Positions 49,843 through 62,917 of a stretch of DNA of 64,000 nt are shown here, piece after piece. The notes beneath the pieces are model-generated. The model saw only the letters and a program-made list of their open reading frames with translations, was not told the origin of the DNA and made no database searches. Positions within the stretch are counted from its first letter, which is position 1. Each line of letters opens with the position of its first letter. The DNA is from Phytoseiulus persimilis. Its lineage: Eukaryota > Arthropoda > Arachnida > Mesostigmata > Phytoseiidae. Both the position numbers and the translations under genes were made by a program. The stretch covers positions 8,990,001-9,054,000 of the forward strand of contig CM075103.1 of the NCBI GenBank assembly GCA_037576195.1, in the 5' to 3' direction.

Positions 49843-49980
49843 TTACTGGAACTTTTTCAATCGGGCTTCCCCACCGGCCCTCTCATTTTATTTCGGAGAG
49901 CCAGGCAACAGTATTATTTTACGTTCTTTATATCACTTTATGCTCAATGAGATTTGTGCCACATCCGAAGTCTTGATGAA

Positions 49981-49986
49981 AATAAA
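49981..49986 (+). promoter_or_regulatory. Poly(A) signal of POGLUT2/3
   Basis: AATAAA 139 bases after the KDEL-TGA end of the gene. Confidence 0.6.
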
Positions 49987-52087
49987 GCATGGAAAGTACC
50001 AAAGATTTTTTCCGCTCGCTCATTACCTCAGAGACTCTTGAAACATACATTTTGCTCGTTTCTAGTAAGGTTCCGACAACCCCGAGTCGAGTTCATCGGA
50101 AGATCATTTCTTGTATTTACCAAGCCCCGCTCCTTGCCCCGGCTTGCTAGAGATTCAACCTGCTAGTTCGAGATGCGGTTCAGCCGGACTTTTCTCTATA
50201 AGCCGTACTTGAATCCGACGGAACTTATCGACGAAGCCAGACATGAATTCCACAGTATTCGGCGTGGTATATCCGGTGCCAAGCTCTCGAGAGTGACGGG
50301 GATTGGAGCTCGCGTACGCTTGCTCACCTTGAATGAACATCCGAAACCGAAAGTTCGTGAAAAGCGGTGGCTTCCGTGTATTGATCGTCCAATCCCACCT
50401 TTGAACGTGCATGAGACATATCGTACTGCACGAACTCTAGCGCTTTCATGATGATCACGGGAAGATGAAATGAGAGATAAGAATTTTGGTATTGCCTGAA
50501 TAGGGAAAAACGACCTCCAGCGGAACGTTCTCGACTCCATTGCGCTTCAAAAACGCTCAGGAAGCGGACATTCAATTTGTCAAGACAGCGATGCCGCAGG
50601 ATAAATTGACGCCTCTCCTTGTAGGACTTTCATCCAATACCTATCGGAGCTCCTTCTTTCCCTACATCTCTCGCTATCGCCTTAACTGTACGCCTACGCA
50701 ATCCTTCCTCCTCTCTCGCTAAGAGCTGCGTCGAACGACGGGCATTGAGAACTCTCAATATGTGGAATCACCAACTTTGCAAGGAGCCATGGAATCGAGT
50801 CCCGTTGGCTGCTCAGCAGGTCCAAGTATCAACTTCCCTCATGTCCTAACTTGCTGCACCCTCCAATCTAAGACTCATGTTTGAGTAGTTGATCAACAGT
50901 GGGAATTTTGGTGTTTTCAACCGATGTCACGGCTGCATCGCTCGGTGCGATGATGAAAGACGTTCAGAATGAGATGATGGGAGCCCGAACCTCGTTGGAA
51001 ATCGTCCTCTATGGTGCGTTTCCAAGACTAGCTTGCTGAGTATGCTTCCAGAATGGGCACGCTATACTCTCGCCGAACAGTCTCGTGCCTGATTGATCCG
51101 AAATCAAGCCATGGCGGAATTTCATCGGCACTCTTCAAACTTAGGGAAAGTCCTATCGGGTACTCGGCCTAATCAGATCTTCTCAGAGGTCTCCGGGTCG
51201 CTGCAGCAGGGTTTAACTACAGATATGAACCTTGATCTCCATGTAACGTCCGTTACTCCGTCCATGTAGCGGCGCCGTTGCCGAGCGGTCAGCGCGATTC
51301 CAGAATCGTTCAGCACATCGCGAGCTTGGACAACAACGGTTTTTCTTACTTGGAAAGCTCACTATCCGAGCTGATAATGAATACCACGTCAGGGCAAGCA
51401 CTAACTCCTATCATTTGCTCGAGACGTATGCATGTGCCCTCCAGATTTGGCCTTGTGCATATGTCAGTCGCCTTTCCCTCGGACTCTACGTAATCAAGCG
51501 ATGACAATTCATCTTCGACGGCAGGTCCCGACTTCCCGCGACGGAAGGCGATACAAGAGGAAGGGAGTTTGTGAATGAAAATGAGTCGACAACTACTACA
51601 GCCCCTATTCAGCAGCATGGAGAGCGTGCTCCTTTACTCAGCTGCTGTTTTCTTTCAGTACCAGCTGATCATGAAGCATTGAGAGAGGGGAGGGCAGCAG
51701 AGCAGACGATTCTACTTATCGTGTTGCCGGTGAACAGTTAAATGAACCTAAACTTCAAGGTCCGAGAGATGATAAGGGTTCGGGATTGAGTAAGTTCCTC
51801 AGCGAAGATCGAAATCTTCTAGAACTTTCCTGACGTGCTGTTCAGGTGGGCTTCGCAATTCCTACGCTCGTTGTGGAAGTAAGCGAACCAATTCCACCTA
51901 GTCGCCAATGTTTGCATGCGAAGGTTGAATGGTATTTCTTCTCTCTCTATGGAGGCCGTCCGCGCAAGAGCTTGTGCATCAATCCTATAGATTGATATAA
52001 TAGTTGTGTGGCTCTGAGCATGAACAGCGCGTTGAAAAGAAGAGTAAATAGGATTTCAATCGTATCCGCGCAGTTCCAACGTTCAAC
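49987..52087. other. Intergenic stretch upstream of ABCB8
   Basis: No gene recognised. The block 51695-51745 resembles 44620-44700 upstream of the truncated ABCB8 copy and may be shared promoter or leader sequence. Short frames at 50173-50451 (plus) and 50196-50540 (minus) overlap and look accidental. Confidence 0.5.
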
Positions 52088-55000
52088 ATGATTTTCTCCA
52101 AGCTCGCGCGATGTCAACCTCTGGCGCACATACTCCGCAATCCTAGGTTCGTTGAACTGAGAAGCTTGTATCGATATCACAAATCTCTGTTCCGATGATT
52201 TGATACAAGCGACGTGATATAATTTTTGGTGCGTTTATGATTATACGTTAACTTTCCTGCGCAGAGTCACTGGACGTCGAAATTTGACGTACTCCGGAAG
52301 ACGTTCCATCCGAGACCCAGTATCTCTCACCGTTCGGCTTCTCACAGGAGCGACCTTCAGTGCGGCTCTCGCGCGGAAAGCACTCAGCGTGACAGTGAAT
52401 ATCTAATTTGAAAATTTTCGAGAAGATTACGAATCGGAGATTTTTGGGCCGAACCTCTAAGAACAGTATTGTCCCTGTGAGGTCGTAGACTGCAAGAAGA
52501 AGACCAGGGTGATTGAGAACGCTCAGGATGGGCCGAGGAAGGACTTTGATTGGAAACTGTTTTTCCATTACCTCAAGAAGGATTGGTTCTTCCTACTCGT
52601 CGCGGTCACGGTGGGGAGAAAGATGTTTGGATCACTCGAATCGCAAAATACTGAAAACTGCCAAGTCCGATATCCTTTTTCGCCGCAACTATGCTAACCG
52701 ATTGCGTACGCGGCTCGCAGACAGCCCTGCTGACCGCAGTGTGCAACACTCAAATTCCTATCTATCTCGGGGACATTATCACTGTACTGACGGATTTTCT
52801 ACGCCACGATGCTGAGAGGTCTTTCGTCGAAGCAGTGCACATGCCCGCGATTCGGCTCTTTGCTCTCTACGCTGCACAGGTGGGTTCCCCGGTCTCCGGA
52901 ATTCATTGAATATTCCGAGCAATTCTGAATTCAAAATCCTGAATTTCCACAGAGCATTTTCACGGTGGTCTACATTTCGACCCTAGCCCATGTGAGCGAG
53001 CGTCTCTCTGCTCGCCTGAAGGAAGACGTTTTCAAGTCTGTTCTTCGTCAAGACATTTCGTTCTTCGATCGAACGAAAACTGGGGCTATCATGAACGTGA
53101 TCAGCGGGGACGTTCAGGATTTCAAAAGCTGTTTCAAATCTTGCGTTTCTCAAGGACTCAGAAGCTCCGCTCAGGTGAGCAGCCGGGGCTCGCGTCTCAC
53201 TGTTGGACTCTCAGATAGAGTCAAACTCGAGAGGAATGCAGATCTATCAGAAGAATCAGATATGAAGAATCGCGAATCCTCCATCAGACGGTCGATAGAT
53301 ATCTCGGACACTCATGCTCCTCTCCGCAGGCGATCGGCTGCATTTTCTCTCTGTACAACATAAATCCGAAAATGACCGGACTCATGTTGGCTATAGTGCC
53401 GCTCATCATGGCTATCGGGACTGTTCTTGGTGCTGGTCTGAGGAAAATATCTATTGAGGCCCAGATCCAGGTGAGAACGAATCGATCTCGCATTTGCCTT
53501 AGATACTCACTCGATGCCTCGATTGTATGCGTCGGGATCCTTGATTCCAGGAGGCACATGCGGCTGGTGTCGCCGATGAAGCAATCTCCAACATTCGAAC
53601 CGTGCGCGCGTTCGCGATGGAGGACTCTGAAGTCAGTTTGGTTCATGAAGAACTCCAGAAATCGCAGCGGATCCATAGTATTCTGGGGCTCGGCATCGGT
53701 GGTTTCCAGGTGAGTGAAAAACTCAATTGAAAGGAGCGCCGTTTCCGACCATGGTCTCGGCTCCTGACGTTCGACATCAGCGACTTAATAGAGCCTCTAT
53801 TCCTCCGTCTCCAGGCCTTGACCAACCTCGCCCTCAACGGAATCGTTCTCGGTGTTTTGTTTGCTGGCGGGAAATTGATAAACGAGGGAGAGCTCACGAC
53901 CGGAAACTTGATGAGCTTCATGGTTGCAACGCAGATGATTCAAAAGTACGATATTAATCGCATCAGAAAACTCAGTTGAAAGCATATATGAATGGGGCCG
54001 GTTGAAATACACGATTTTGAGCTGATAGCCAGTGTGCCGCATTGAGAGCGAAAAAACGACGAGTTCGAGAGAGCATTATCGGATGCGACTCCGAGCTCTG
54101 TTGTGCGAGTTCGGCAGCTGGCCCTGGGTATGAGCCAAACGATGGAGGACTCTTCACATTCTCTCTTGGCGGAAACTGACGCTAGGAATCCTCCGTACCA
54201 GATCTCTTGGCCAAATATTCCTGCTCTTCGGCCAATACGTAAAAGCAGTCGCCAGCGGGACCCGGGTCTTCGAGCTCATCAAGCAACAGCCGCTGATTCC
54301 GCTCAAGGGAGGAATCACAATCGAGGATTCAACGCTGGCCGGTGAGGTTCGCTTGCGCAACGTGACTTTCAGCTATCCAAATCGACCGGGACAGAAAGTT
54401 CTCGACAACCTGACGATTGCCATCCCTCCCGGGAAAGTTGTCGCGCTGTGCGGGGCTTCGGGATGTGGGAAAAGTACGATAGCGGCTTTGATCGAAAGGT
54501 AAGTGCTAGCATTCCGTCCTCCGTGAGCGCATCAGTAAATCCTGAAACTCATTGAGAGTCTGCGTTCCACTTGTCGCGCCTGATATGCGACTTAGCGGAG
54601 TGTTCCTGAATGTTCCCAGGTTTTACGACGTGCAAGAAGGCGAAGTCTTGATAGACGGGGTTAATATTCGGGAGCTTGATCTGGAATGGCTCCGAGGTCG
54701 CACGATCGGGATGATCTCTCAAGAGCCGGTGCTGTTCGCGACTTCGATATTGGAAAACATCCGATACGGGAGGCCCGGCGCCACCGACAGCGAAGTGATG
54801 GAGGCCGCAAAGCAGGCGAATGCTCACGACTTCATCATGGATTTCGAGAATAAATATGACACGGTTCTCGGAGAACGCGGGGCTACCGTGAGCGGCGGCC
54901 AGAAGCAGCGCATAGCGATCGCGCGCGCTCTCCTGAAAAATCCGCGGATCCTGATCTTGGACGAAGCCACGAGCGCTCTCGATACACAGTCGGAGCAGAT

Positions 55001-55408
55001 GGTTCAGCAGACCCTCGACCGGATAATCAAGGGGAGAACTGTCCTCATCATCGCGCACCGTCTTTCGACCATTCAAAAGGCTGACATAATCTACGTGGTC
55101 CAACACGGAAAGATAATCGAGGTGAGTCCAAATGTTTATGACCAAGATCTGCATCATTACCATTGGGCAAAAATCTTTCGAGTACCGGAGTCGAGCGTCG
55201 GAGGAACGCCCCCGAGCCATTCTAGGAAAGGTTGGAGCATTTCTAAGCCCCCCCCCCCCCCCCCCCCCCCTTCCCCCAGAGCGGCGACCACCATACCTTG
55301 ACATCGTTGAAAGGAGCTTACTGGCGACTAACTCAGGACGCTCGCGACGAGGAAAAAGTGAGGGCTTCGGAAACGCAAAGTAAATCGTTCTTCAGGACTG
55401 CTGGTTAG
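52088..55408 (+). CDS. ABCB8: Mitochondrial ABC transporter ABCB8
   Basis: Eleven exons: 52088-52146, 52265-52394, 52482-52610, 52721-52879, 52953-53174, 53330-53470, 53551-53709, 53815-53945, 54202-54498, 54620-55121, 55280-55408 (TAG); 686 codons, phases agree. ABCB8 is a half transporter of the inner mitochondrial membrane, acting as a dimer; it is linked to cytosolic iron-sulphur maturation and to the mitochondrial KATP channel. The N-terminus [20 protein letters not shown] is a basic, acid-free targeting peptide. A leading hydrophobic helix ([17 protein letters not shown]) and the family landmark [11 protein letters not shown] precede the transmembrane domain, which includes [11 protein letters not shown]. 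The NBD is complete: Walker [10 protein letters not shown] (461-469), Q-loop SQEPVLF, signature VSGGQKQR (566-573), Walker [13 protein letters not shown] with catalytic Glu 591, and switch His 622. Intron 1 uses an unusual GTTCG donor. Intron 10 ends in 23 consecutive C. Confidence 0.95.
55248..55270. repeat. Poly-C run of 23 in the last ABCB8 intron
   Basis: Twenty-three C in a row, followed by TTCCCCCAG and exon 11. It is placed exactly as the polypyrimidine tract of the acceptor site. Such runs mutate in length readily. Confidence 0.9.
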
Positions 55409-55463
55409 AAGGGGGACGTTCAGACTTCGCGATAGAATATTCGTCGAGCATTTCAGTTTTTCT

Positions 55464-55469
55464 AATAAA
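55464..55469 (+). promoter_or_regulatory. Poly(A) signal of ABCB8
   Basis: AATAAA 56 bases after the ABCB8 stop codon. The 3' end of ATG16L1, transcribed towards it, is at 55794. Confidence 0.7.
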
Positions 55470-55793
55470 TCTTGACTTTTGAGACACGCCATATTGTTAG
55501 TTGCCTAGAAGACGCTCAGGAGTTTCGGGGAGATGATTTTCGGCGATAACAGGTGAATAGAAATGGAATCTCATCGGAAGCAAGACGAACACATCTAAAA
55601 CATCAATATGCACCACATTGCAGATCGTTTATGCGTCAACTCGCGACGGCTCGGTTGGTATTATTGAATCATTCAAGAACGCGCAACAGTTTCCTCGTCG
55701 ATTTTCTATTTACAATGAGCGAATGGCGAGTTCGTAGCGGGGTTTCATGTTGAGACCTTGGTTTTCGATGTTGCTTCTGATGACTTGGAACGA

Positions 55794-58700
55794 TCACGGG
55801 CCCCACAGACAAACTTTGCGCTCCCGATCGCTGCTGGCAACGCAGTCGCCCGAGGGGCTCCAGCTCGTGCAGATCACCGCCGAACTGTGGAAAAGCGCAG
55901 GAGTTAGGTTTGCCTTCGACAGGACATCCCGTGCGTGGTCGTGAAATTGATAATTTCTCATTCCGGGTTCGTTCTTCGGTGAAACAGTCGTCTTCGGTAA
56001 GCGTGCTAGTGGAAAGCTCACTTGAAGTCTTTGAGTTTGGCTTCGAGTTTGTTAGTTAGGGTGTTCCACACGAATACCGATCCATCAGAGCTGCCCACGA
56101 CGATGTGGCTTCCGTCGGAGCTGAACCTGGCGCGCGTCCAGTCGTTGCCGACTCTGAACCCGTCGTTGCTGAAAGCATCGGTTCATCTGTTTTTCGTGGC
56201 GCTCTCTCGAAAATTCGGAGTCGGTTCTCCACACGAAAGCGCGTTCCGCTCTGGTTGTACTCACCAGTACGTAGACAATACTTGATTCGCTCGGACATCT
56301 ATCACTTTCAGGGTATCGTCCCTGACACAGCACAAAATGTAACAACGATCCAAGGAGAGATCCAGCGAAGTGATTTTGCTCGCGAGCAGGATTTCCGTCG
56401 GCATCGAGTCTGCGCGCATGTCCCAAAACCGGATTTTTTTGTCGAAGTGACTGCTCACAATGTTGCTTGCTGAAAAATAGAGATTAACTCATTCCCGCTG
56501 CCGAGCGCCGATCGATGTCTGAGGGCGTTTAACTCCAGGAGCGATGCGTTCCGGGCTGCGGCGAATCGTTCGGCCGCGTGGCCCGAACTCACCGGAGGCG
56601 TCGCTGACGATCACATCCGTTGCCGAAGAGCCCGCGAACAGTGTCCGTAGACAGCAGTCTTTTTTGAGATCCCAGAGCTTGAGAGTACGATCTCGAGAAC
56701 CAGTCACAACGTTCTGAGCTCCGTTGAAGAACTTCGCCGACGACACTCGATCCGAGTGACCGGTGAGCGTGTGCTGTGAGAGGGGAGGGTGAGTCGTCGT
56801 GTGATCATCGCGCCCGGATTCCAACGTCTCGGAAAGAATAAACTCCTTGAAGCGTTCGGAGGTTCTCGGCGAGGATAACGGAATCGGGGCTCACTCACCC
56901 GAAGTCTCTGATCCGCGATCGTCCACACCCGAGCGGACATGTCGTTGCTAGCCGCGAGCAGAAGACTATCATCGCTGTCGATCGCGATCGACGTGACACC
57001 CATGTTGCTCCCGCTCAAGTGACACCTCAGCGTGACACTGTAGTTGTTGAAGTCCCAGATCTTCACTTTCCTGTCAGCCCCTCCCGTTGCCAGCATCTTC
57101 GACGAGTTGCTCCACTGCACCGCTTGAACTTCGCCGTCATGTGCGTCCTGGACAGGGGCAGGAAGTAGCTGTTACACTCCGTTCGGGAGACGGCGATTCT
57201 TGGCCGGGATCACCTCCGAATGTCGCACGGTATCGATCCCGGATACGGCGTTCGGGAGTTCGAGCGCTCACGGAGAGTATACTCACAAACTTGCAGATCA
57301 GCCTCGATGGCACCATGGAAAAGCACGGCATGGGCGGTCCGTCGTCGAGGTTGATGTTCACTTCTTCCCTCGCGGCCTCCTGGAGCTGCTTCTGTGTCTG
57401 CTCCCGTTTCAACCGCATGAACTGCTCGTTTTCCTCGTTCATCTTCGAGGCTCGCTCCGCCTTGAGAGCAATGTACCTGAACCGAAAATACGAAATCCCG
57501 CATATGAATCTCTCATTCCCATTGCTCGTTGCCAAAATGTGAACCTGCGAGCTGGCGGCGACCGCCGATCGCGAGAAATCTCCGCGAAACAACTCGTACT
57601 ACGACGCGACTCCAAGGGCCGCAGCAGAGTTCAGGTTCGGACAAACTCTCAAAGCTTTGGAAAGTCGCACAAAACCTTTTCTTCAATCCGAACATCACGG
57701 AATCTGTGTTTGAAATGAAAACAAGGTCGCTGGGGAGCTCTCGAGAAACCGAAAACACCGAACGCAGACTTGAGGGGCGAGGGAAAATAGTACGTGACCC
57801 CGAGTCGCCCTATCGATTTCGTTCGGAGATCTTCAACAAGAGAATCGTCGATCACATCGAGTAGTACGCAGCGATAACGCGCGTTCCACGGCGCTCGAGG
57901 ATGAGTACGGTTTCCTCCTTTTCCCTCAGCTCCTCTCTCCTTTCTCAGATCAGTATCGTCGTCATGGAAGCCTCCCAGGCCGACTGTATCAGACGAGAAG
58001 GACACAGAAGTTATTCCTGCTTATCAGTCCGCGTTGCGTCACCGATCGAAACAGCGCAGCTTCACAGCGGAAATGGGGCGAATGAAGTCGCTCTTCATCG
58101 ACGGACGATGACCTTTCGATAATCGCGCCACCGTCTCGCCATGATGACATGCACCCCCCGCTTATCTCGGAAGGTCGTCAGACCCGAAGAGTCGGGAAAG
58201 TTTGATATGCAGCTTTCAGATTGAGCTGCTCGCGTTCAAAACGGAAACCTCGAGGGAACCGCGGCTCGAGCGAGGAAGTTTTCCAGCGGGTGGACCAACC
58301 TTGCAATGATGTCCTGATTCTCCTGCTCGAGCTGGTGATTCTTCTTCTCTGAGCTCTGATAAGCGAGATGCAACGCCGAATACTCATCGTGAACTACCTG
58401 CGAGTTCTCTTTAATCGCCCTGCTTTCCTCCTTAATTCTGTTGTTCTCCAGCTGCAGGTTCTCGATTGTGCTGCGCTGCTCTCGGATCAGATTATCTGAA
58501 AGAGAACGACAGACGGTGGTCAGCCGTCACGCATTTCACGCAGCTCGGAATAGCGCCCCATTCATATCGATATGGGGCCGGCTCGGATTTCAGTCTGACC
58601 TTTCATTTGAAGCTCCTTGTCCTTCAGCTCCAACGTGTTTCGGAGGTCGATGATTTGTTGAGCGTGCTCCCCTTTCTTCCGGAGGAGGCTCGTGATTTCT

Positions 58701-59531
58701 TCTTGGAGGCCGAAAAGTTTCTTCTGGAGTTCGTTGCTTGTTGCATCGCCCCTGGAACAACACTCAATTCAGACTCGAACTCGGGGGTGATTTCGTTTCC
58801 AATCCAGCGGTAGGAGCTTTCGAAAATCACGTGTACTCTAGAACAGCGAACTGTCGAAGCCCGTGGAAGCGAATCTGCGCGCCGATGACTCACGATGTGA
58901 ACATTCGTATCGTAGAGCTTATCCGGAGCATCGTCTCTTTCAATTTCAAACCTGCTCTGTCGAGAGCGACGTAGCAATCCACGGAGCAGCTCAAGTTTCG
59001 GTTAGAACGATCCTAGGATTTTAATTCTCAGGAAAAATAATAGAGAAACAACTGTCTCACCCCGGGGTAAGGTTCGACCGCAGGTCAGCGTTCTCCTGCC
59101 GGTACTTCTCATTCCGAACTGTGAGTTCTGTGTTCTCCCGCCTGAGATATTCTACCTGGTCCTGGTAGCGCGCATCTGGAAAGGAATCCGGTTGCTTAGC
59201 GGATTATTTATCTGATGCGGATACAATCCATCCACCTCCTGAGCCCTCCTCCCAGTCCTGTTCGATATCAACCCTTCCAGCTCCTTTCTGGGGCAGAAGA
59301 CGTCTGAGCGATCCCATCGGAGCGAGACAGGAAATTGTCGGAAGCTCGGACGGTGCCCGGCGACCGCTGAGAGTGTTTTTTTCTGCGATGGGATTGACGG
59401 AGGCGGAAAAAAGTTGACTGTAACTGCTGAGAGGGCTACTAACTTGTCAGAATGATTTCCTCGAAAACCTTCCTCTCTCTCTGGTTTCTTTTCCGCAATG
59501 CATCGAGCACTTCGTGTTGCCAATTCTCCAT
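55794..59531 (-). CDS. ATG16L1: Autophagy protein ATG16L1
   Basis: Ten exons on the minus strand, 5' to 3': 59531-59444, 59175-59061, 58751-58600, 58495-58300, 57476-57287, 57147-56899, 56773-56593, 56469-56265, 56168-56022, 55884-55794 (TGA); 538 codons, phases agree. ATG16L1 binds ATG5-ATG12 and directs LC3/ATG8 lipidation to the phagophore or, through its WD40 domain, to single membranes. The N-terminus contains the ATG5-binding helix ([11 protein letters not shown], compare FEEIIL in human). A long coiled coil follows to about residue 225 (LQLKDKELQ-type and [17 protein letters not shown] segments). Seven WD40 repeats occupy about residues 248-537: [119 protein letters not shown]. The linker between coil and WD40 is only about 25 residues; in human it is about 60 to 80. 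ABCB8 ends 385 bases away, convergently. Confidence 0.95.
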
Positions 59532-62500
59532 GAGCTGAGCGCTTCCTCCACAAATTCTGAAGGTTCAGATCGTGCACATAGTTCCACAGGGAAAATCCGA
59601 AGACTGTGCGCTCAGGTTAAAGGGAGAGATGCGAGACGACTGCGATGATCAACAGCAGTCGGCCCTACTTTCTATCTGTTCGCCTGCTGGTGCGGATGAC
59701 TCCAGAGCAGAACATAAACCATTCAATAATAAAAACCCTTTTCAACTGTGTTGTTCCACGGGCAAGGGAGCAGTGGAAGCAGTGTCCCATGTGTCAACGA
59801 GCTGCGCCCGGAAAAGAGTGGTTCTCTTCCAAATAGCAACTCTTCGAACTCATCCGCCGGCGAAACCTGGCGATAGTCGGTTCTCAGTTCGCTTAGAACG
59901 TGATACTGAGCGGAGTCTAGTCGGACATGCGCAGCACGTCGTCACGAGAACGGTCTCGCCGGGGTGCGCGAACCACAGCTTCCGGGTGCAGCTTCGACCC
60001 AGCTCTGAGCGTCGGAGGTGCAGCTCATTCAGTTGGTCAGTTAAACTGGTCGCTCTCTGGGCCAAGTGGAACGCAGTGTTCTCTGATCGATGGTCAGCCC
60101 TTGGTGTGTGGTATCGGAGAATTACGGGATTACCCATCGGCGGCTCGTAATCGAAACGACTGAACGCTTACGAGTTCGGCGCTCGTGTTCGCGTGAATTC
60201 GAAACCTGTGTCACGTTCCGACGGCCGGCTAAATTCAGATACTCGGCAGAACCTGTGGCTGAATCCTTCAAAAACGGGCTCCACTGATAAACGAGGATTC
60301 GGATATTGAGTCTCAGTATCCATCGGGAACAGGTTTCGTCCCTTGTCACAGACTGTGATCTCATGCTATGATTCCCCGATGATCCGATGCCGAAACAGCG
60401 AATCACTTTGATCCTGAGCTTCGCTCATTTGACGTGGAACTTCCTCATCCAAACATTAAACTCGAGGCGCAACTGTTGGTAATGAGAGTATCTGTTGGAA
60501 GATTTCCAGCTTTCTCGGAGAGCTATGATCCGAATCAGGTCTCTCACAGGTGCAAGACGGCAAAGTGCAGGACGGTCTGCAGGTCACATTGAAAAATAGG
60601 AGAGGGGGAAAGGTTGAGAACCACTGCTGTCTACTGGAGCCCAGCTCCCAAGTTTCGGTCGGAATCGCATCAGAGGACTTGTTGCATGCAAATGTTCTTG
60701 GCGCGGCCATGGAAGAGAAACTGAATCGATGTTTCTCGAACTGGGCCCTCCTTTTTGTCCTGGCCAGTTAAGCCGCGATACAGCCCCAGCGAAGTTCGCG
60801 ATCGATTCCGAGCTGAAATTTTAGCATGGCGAGTACTATCTGGCAGACATGGATCCAGAACCCGGATCGTGAAAGCCTCCCGGCGTTCTGAGCATCTTAT
60901 AGAAGAGACTTTCACTATCTCGTGGCGATCGTCATCGCTGAGGAGCGAATTTATCCCGACAACATGCGTGGAGTTCCCACTACCTCGGAGCAGCCGAAGC
61001 GCCCGGAGGTCTGTCGAGGAACCGGGCCGGTTCATCGGCGTGGATTGGATGCGCAGAGCTCCTTCTCAGTATAACGTATCATCGAGCTTTCGGAGCTGTT
61101 CGATGAAAGTCACGAAGGAAGACATGGGGCCAGCCCCAACACCAACGAGTGGTGGCTTGGGATCGGGAGTCGAGGGAACAAGAATCATGATCGTCAATGA
61201 GCTTGGGCGCTTTCGTGCAAGTCTCGTAGGAACGGTGCCCATGGGAGGTTTCCCGATGAAGTTGAGAACAAAGCCAAGGTTGGCGTTGAAGCTGAAGCAT
61301 TAACTGATCCCTATCCGAGATTCCGCAGATTCCTATGCTTATCGAGAAACGAGTGAGCCTGCGTGATTTTCTGTCGACCTGTGCGATGAGTGGAACACGG
61401 ATCGCCCATTTCTCCCGATTCGCTGTTCAGAACGACGTTGGAATCTTCCGGACGGCCTGATTTCAACCACCGACGCAGTGAAATACATTCCGATTGGGCA
61501 ACTTCGATCCCTGTCTGCGGGAGAGAAACTCTGCAGTGAAAACCCGGTATGAGAGGATTGTCCTTTGTTATTGAAACACACAATAAATAAAGTTCACACA
61601 GGGTTCGCGGTGGTCACTACGATGAGTCTTCCGAACAGGTCTAGCTTTAACGTCTCTTCTTCTTATCATTATGTTTTCCTTTATGACGGGGTGGAGCGGT
61701 GGGTCCCCCTTTCTGTGGAATCTCTTCGACTTCACCTTCTTTCGCTGGAAGCCATATGGCGGCCGCTATGCACACGAGCTGGAAGATTGCACCTGGAATG
61801 CGATGAGAATCAAACCTTCAGAAACGAGCGCATATTCGAATGTGGGAAGCCCTCAGCTCGAAGGTTCTTTCTTGGGACAGTCTCCGCTTGAGGAGTCTCC
61901 GCTTGGCACCCCTCCGGTGCAGTATCTCAACGCCGACGCTATATTCTGCGGAACTTTCATCTGTTGTTCTTCGGTCAGAATGTCCAACTCGGCAACGAGA
62001 GAAGCTCAGAGCCCGAGTTTTCCGGAAGCATACAAGGAAAACAAGCGGTTCCTCAGGAGCTGTACTTTGGGGGCTGGGTTTGAAAACTCGTGAATCTCAC
62101 CTAGGAAGAGACCGTATCGAAGAATCTCGTCGATGATGTACTCGGACGTCGAAAGCGGCTCCAGCAAATCCGACATTTCTGATTCCTAGCACCCAACGAA
62201 GAAGCTCTCCCCGTTCAGCTGAAGCAACCGACTCGAGAGTCGCGTTGAAATTTCACACAGCTGAGGAGCAGTAGGTCGCCGCCGCACACCTCTATCGGAT
62301 GCGGTGTGATACAGAGAACACTTCTGTTGTTTATGTTGTTCCCTTCGCCTGGTCCGCGTCAGATCTGAGCTCTCGACGAAGCCGTTTCGCTCCGAACCGG
62401 GACAGTCGAGTCGCAATATCCGCTCCGAGACGTACGAACCAATGTTCCAATCGGGTTTACGAACAGCCGACGGCAGAGGATCGATATCTGTTTGAAAAGA

Positions 62501-62917
62501 GATATCGCGCACCGTGAGTTCCCAACAGAGGTCCCGGCTGAGAGTAGCGCAAACCACGGGCAGCGAGCCGCATCACTCGAGCCGCCGCCATCGAGATCCT
62601 CTCAGAGGAAGCCTGAACTCCTCGCTCGGCGAGCGGAGACCTCAGCACACGTCTCAGCCGGGCGATTCGGTCGGCGATCGAGTCCGCAGCCAGTCAAGAT
62701 CGACCGGTTCCCGGCTCGGGGTCGAATGTTTCCGAACGGCCAAATGACACGTCGCTCGGGGGGCGTCGATTTCGGGCAACTGTGATCGCGGCTGCATTCG
62801 ACAACAAGCTGTCTGCTTGGCAAGTGCCAACATATCACTTGTGGTGCCGGAGAGCGAAGCCGGCTATAGTGGACTCTTCAGGAAAACGCTGTCGACCGAG
62901 CGACCAACAGCTCGAGA
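59532..62917. other. Intergenic stretch between the divergent genes ATG16L1 and STT3B
   Basis: ATG16L1 leaves this stretch to the left and STT3B to the right, so both promoters lie here. No other gene was recognised. The longest frames (59572-60150 plus, 192 codons; 60755-61303 plus, 182 codons; 61671-62093 plus, 140 codons) show no domain and overlap competing frames. No inverted or tandem repeat was noticed. Confidence 0.5.

Noticed and set aside
51270-51320. tRNA-like string GCGCCGTTGCCGAGCGGTCA
   Set aside because: It resembles the 5' half of a serine or leucine tRNA (A box), but no T-loop GTTCGA and no acceptor-stem partner follow at the right distance.
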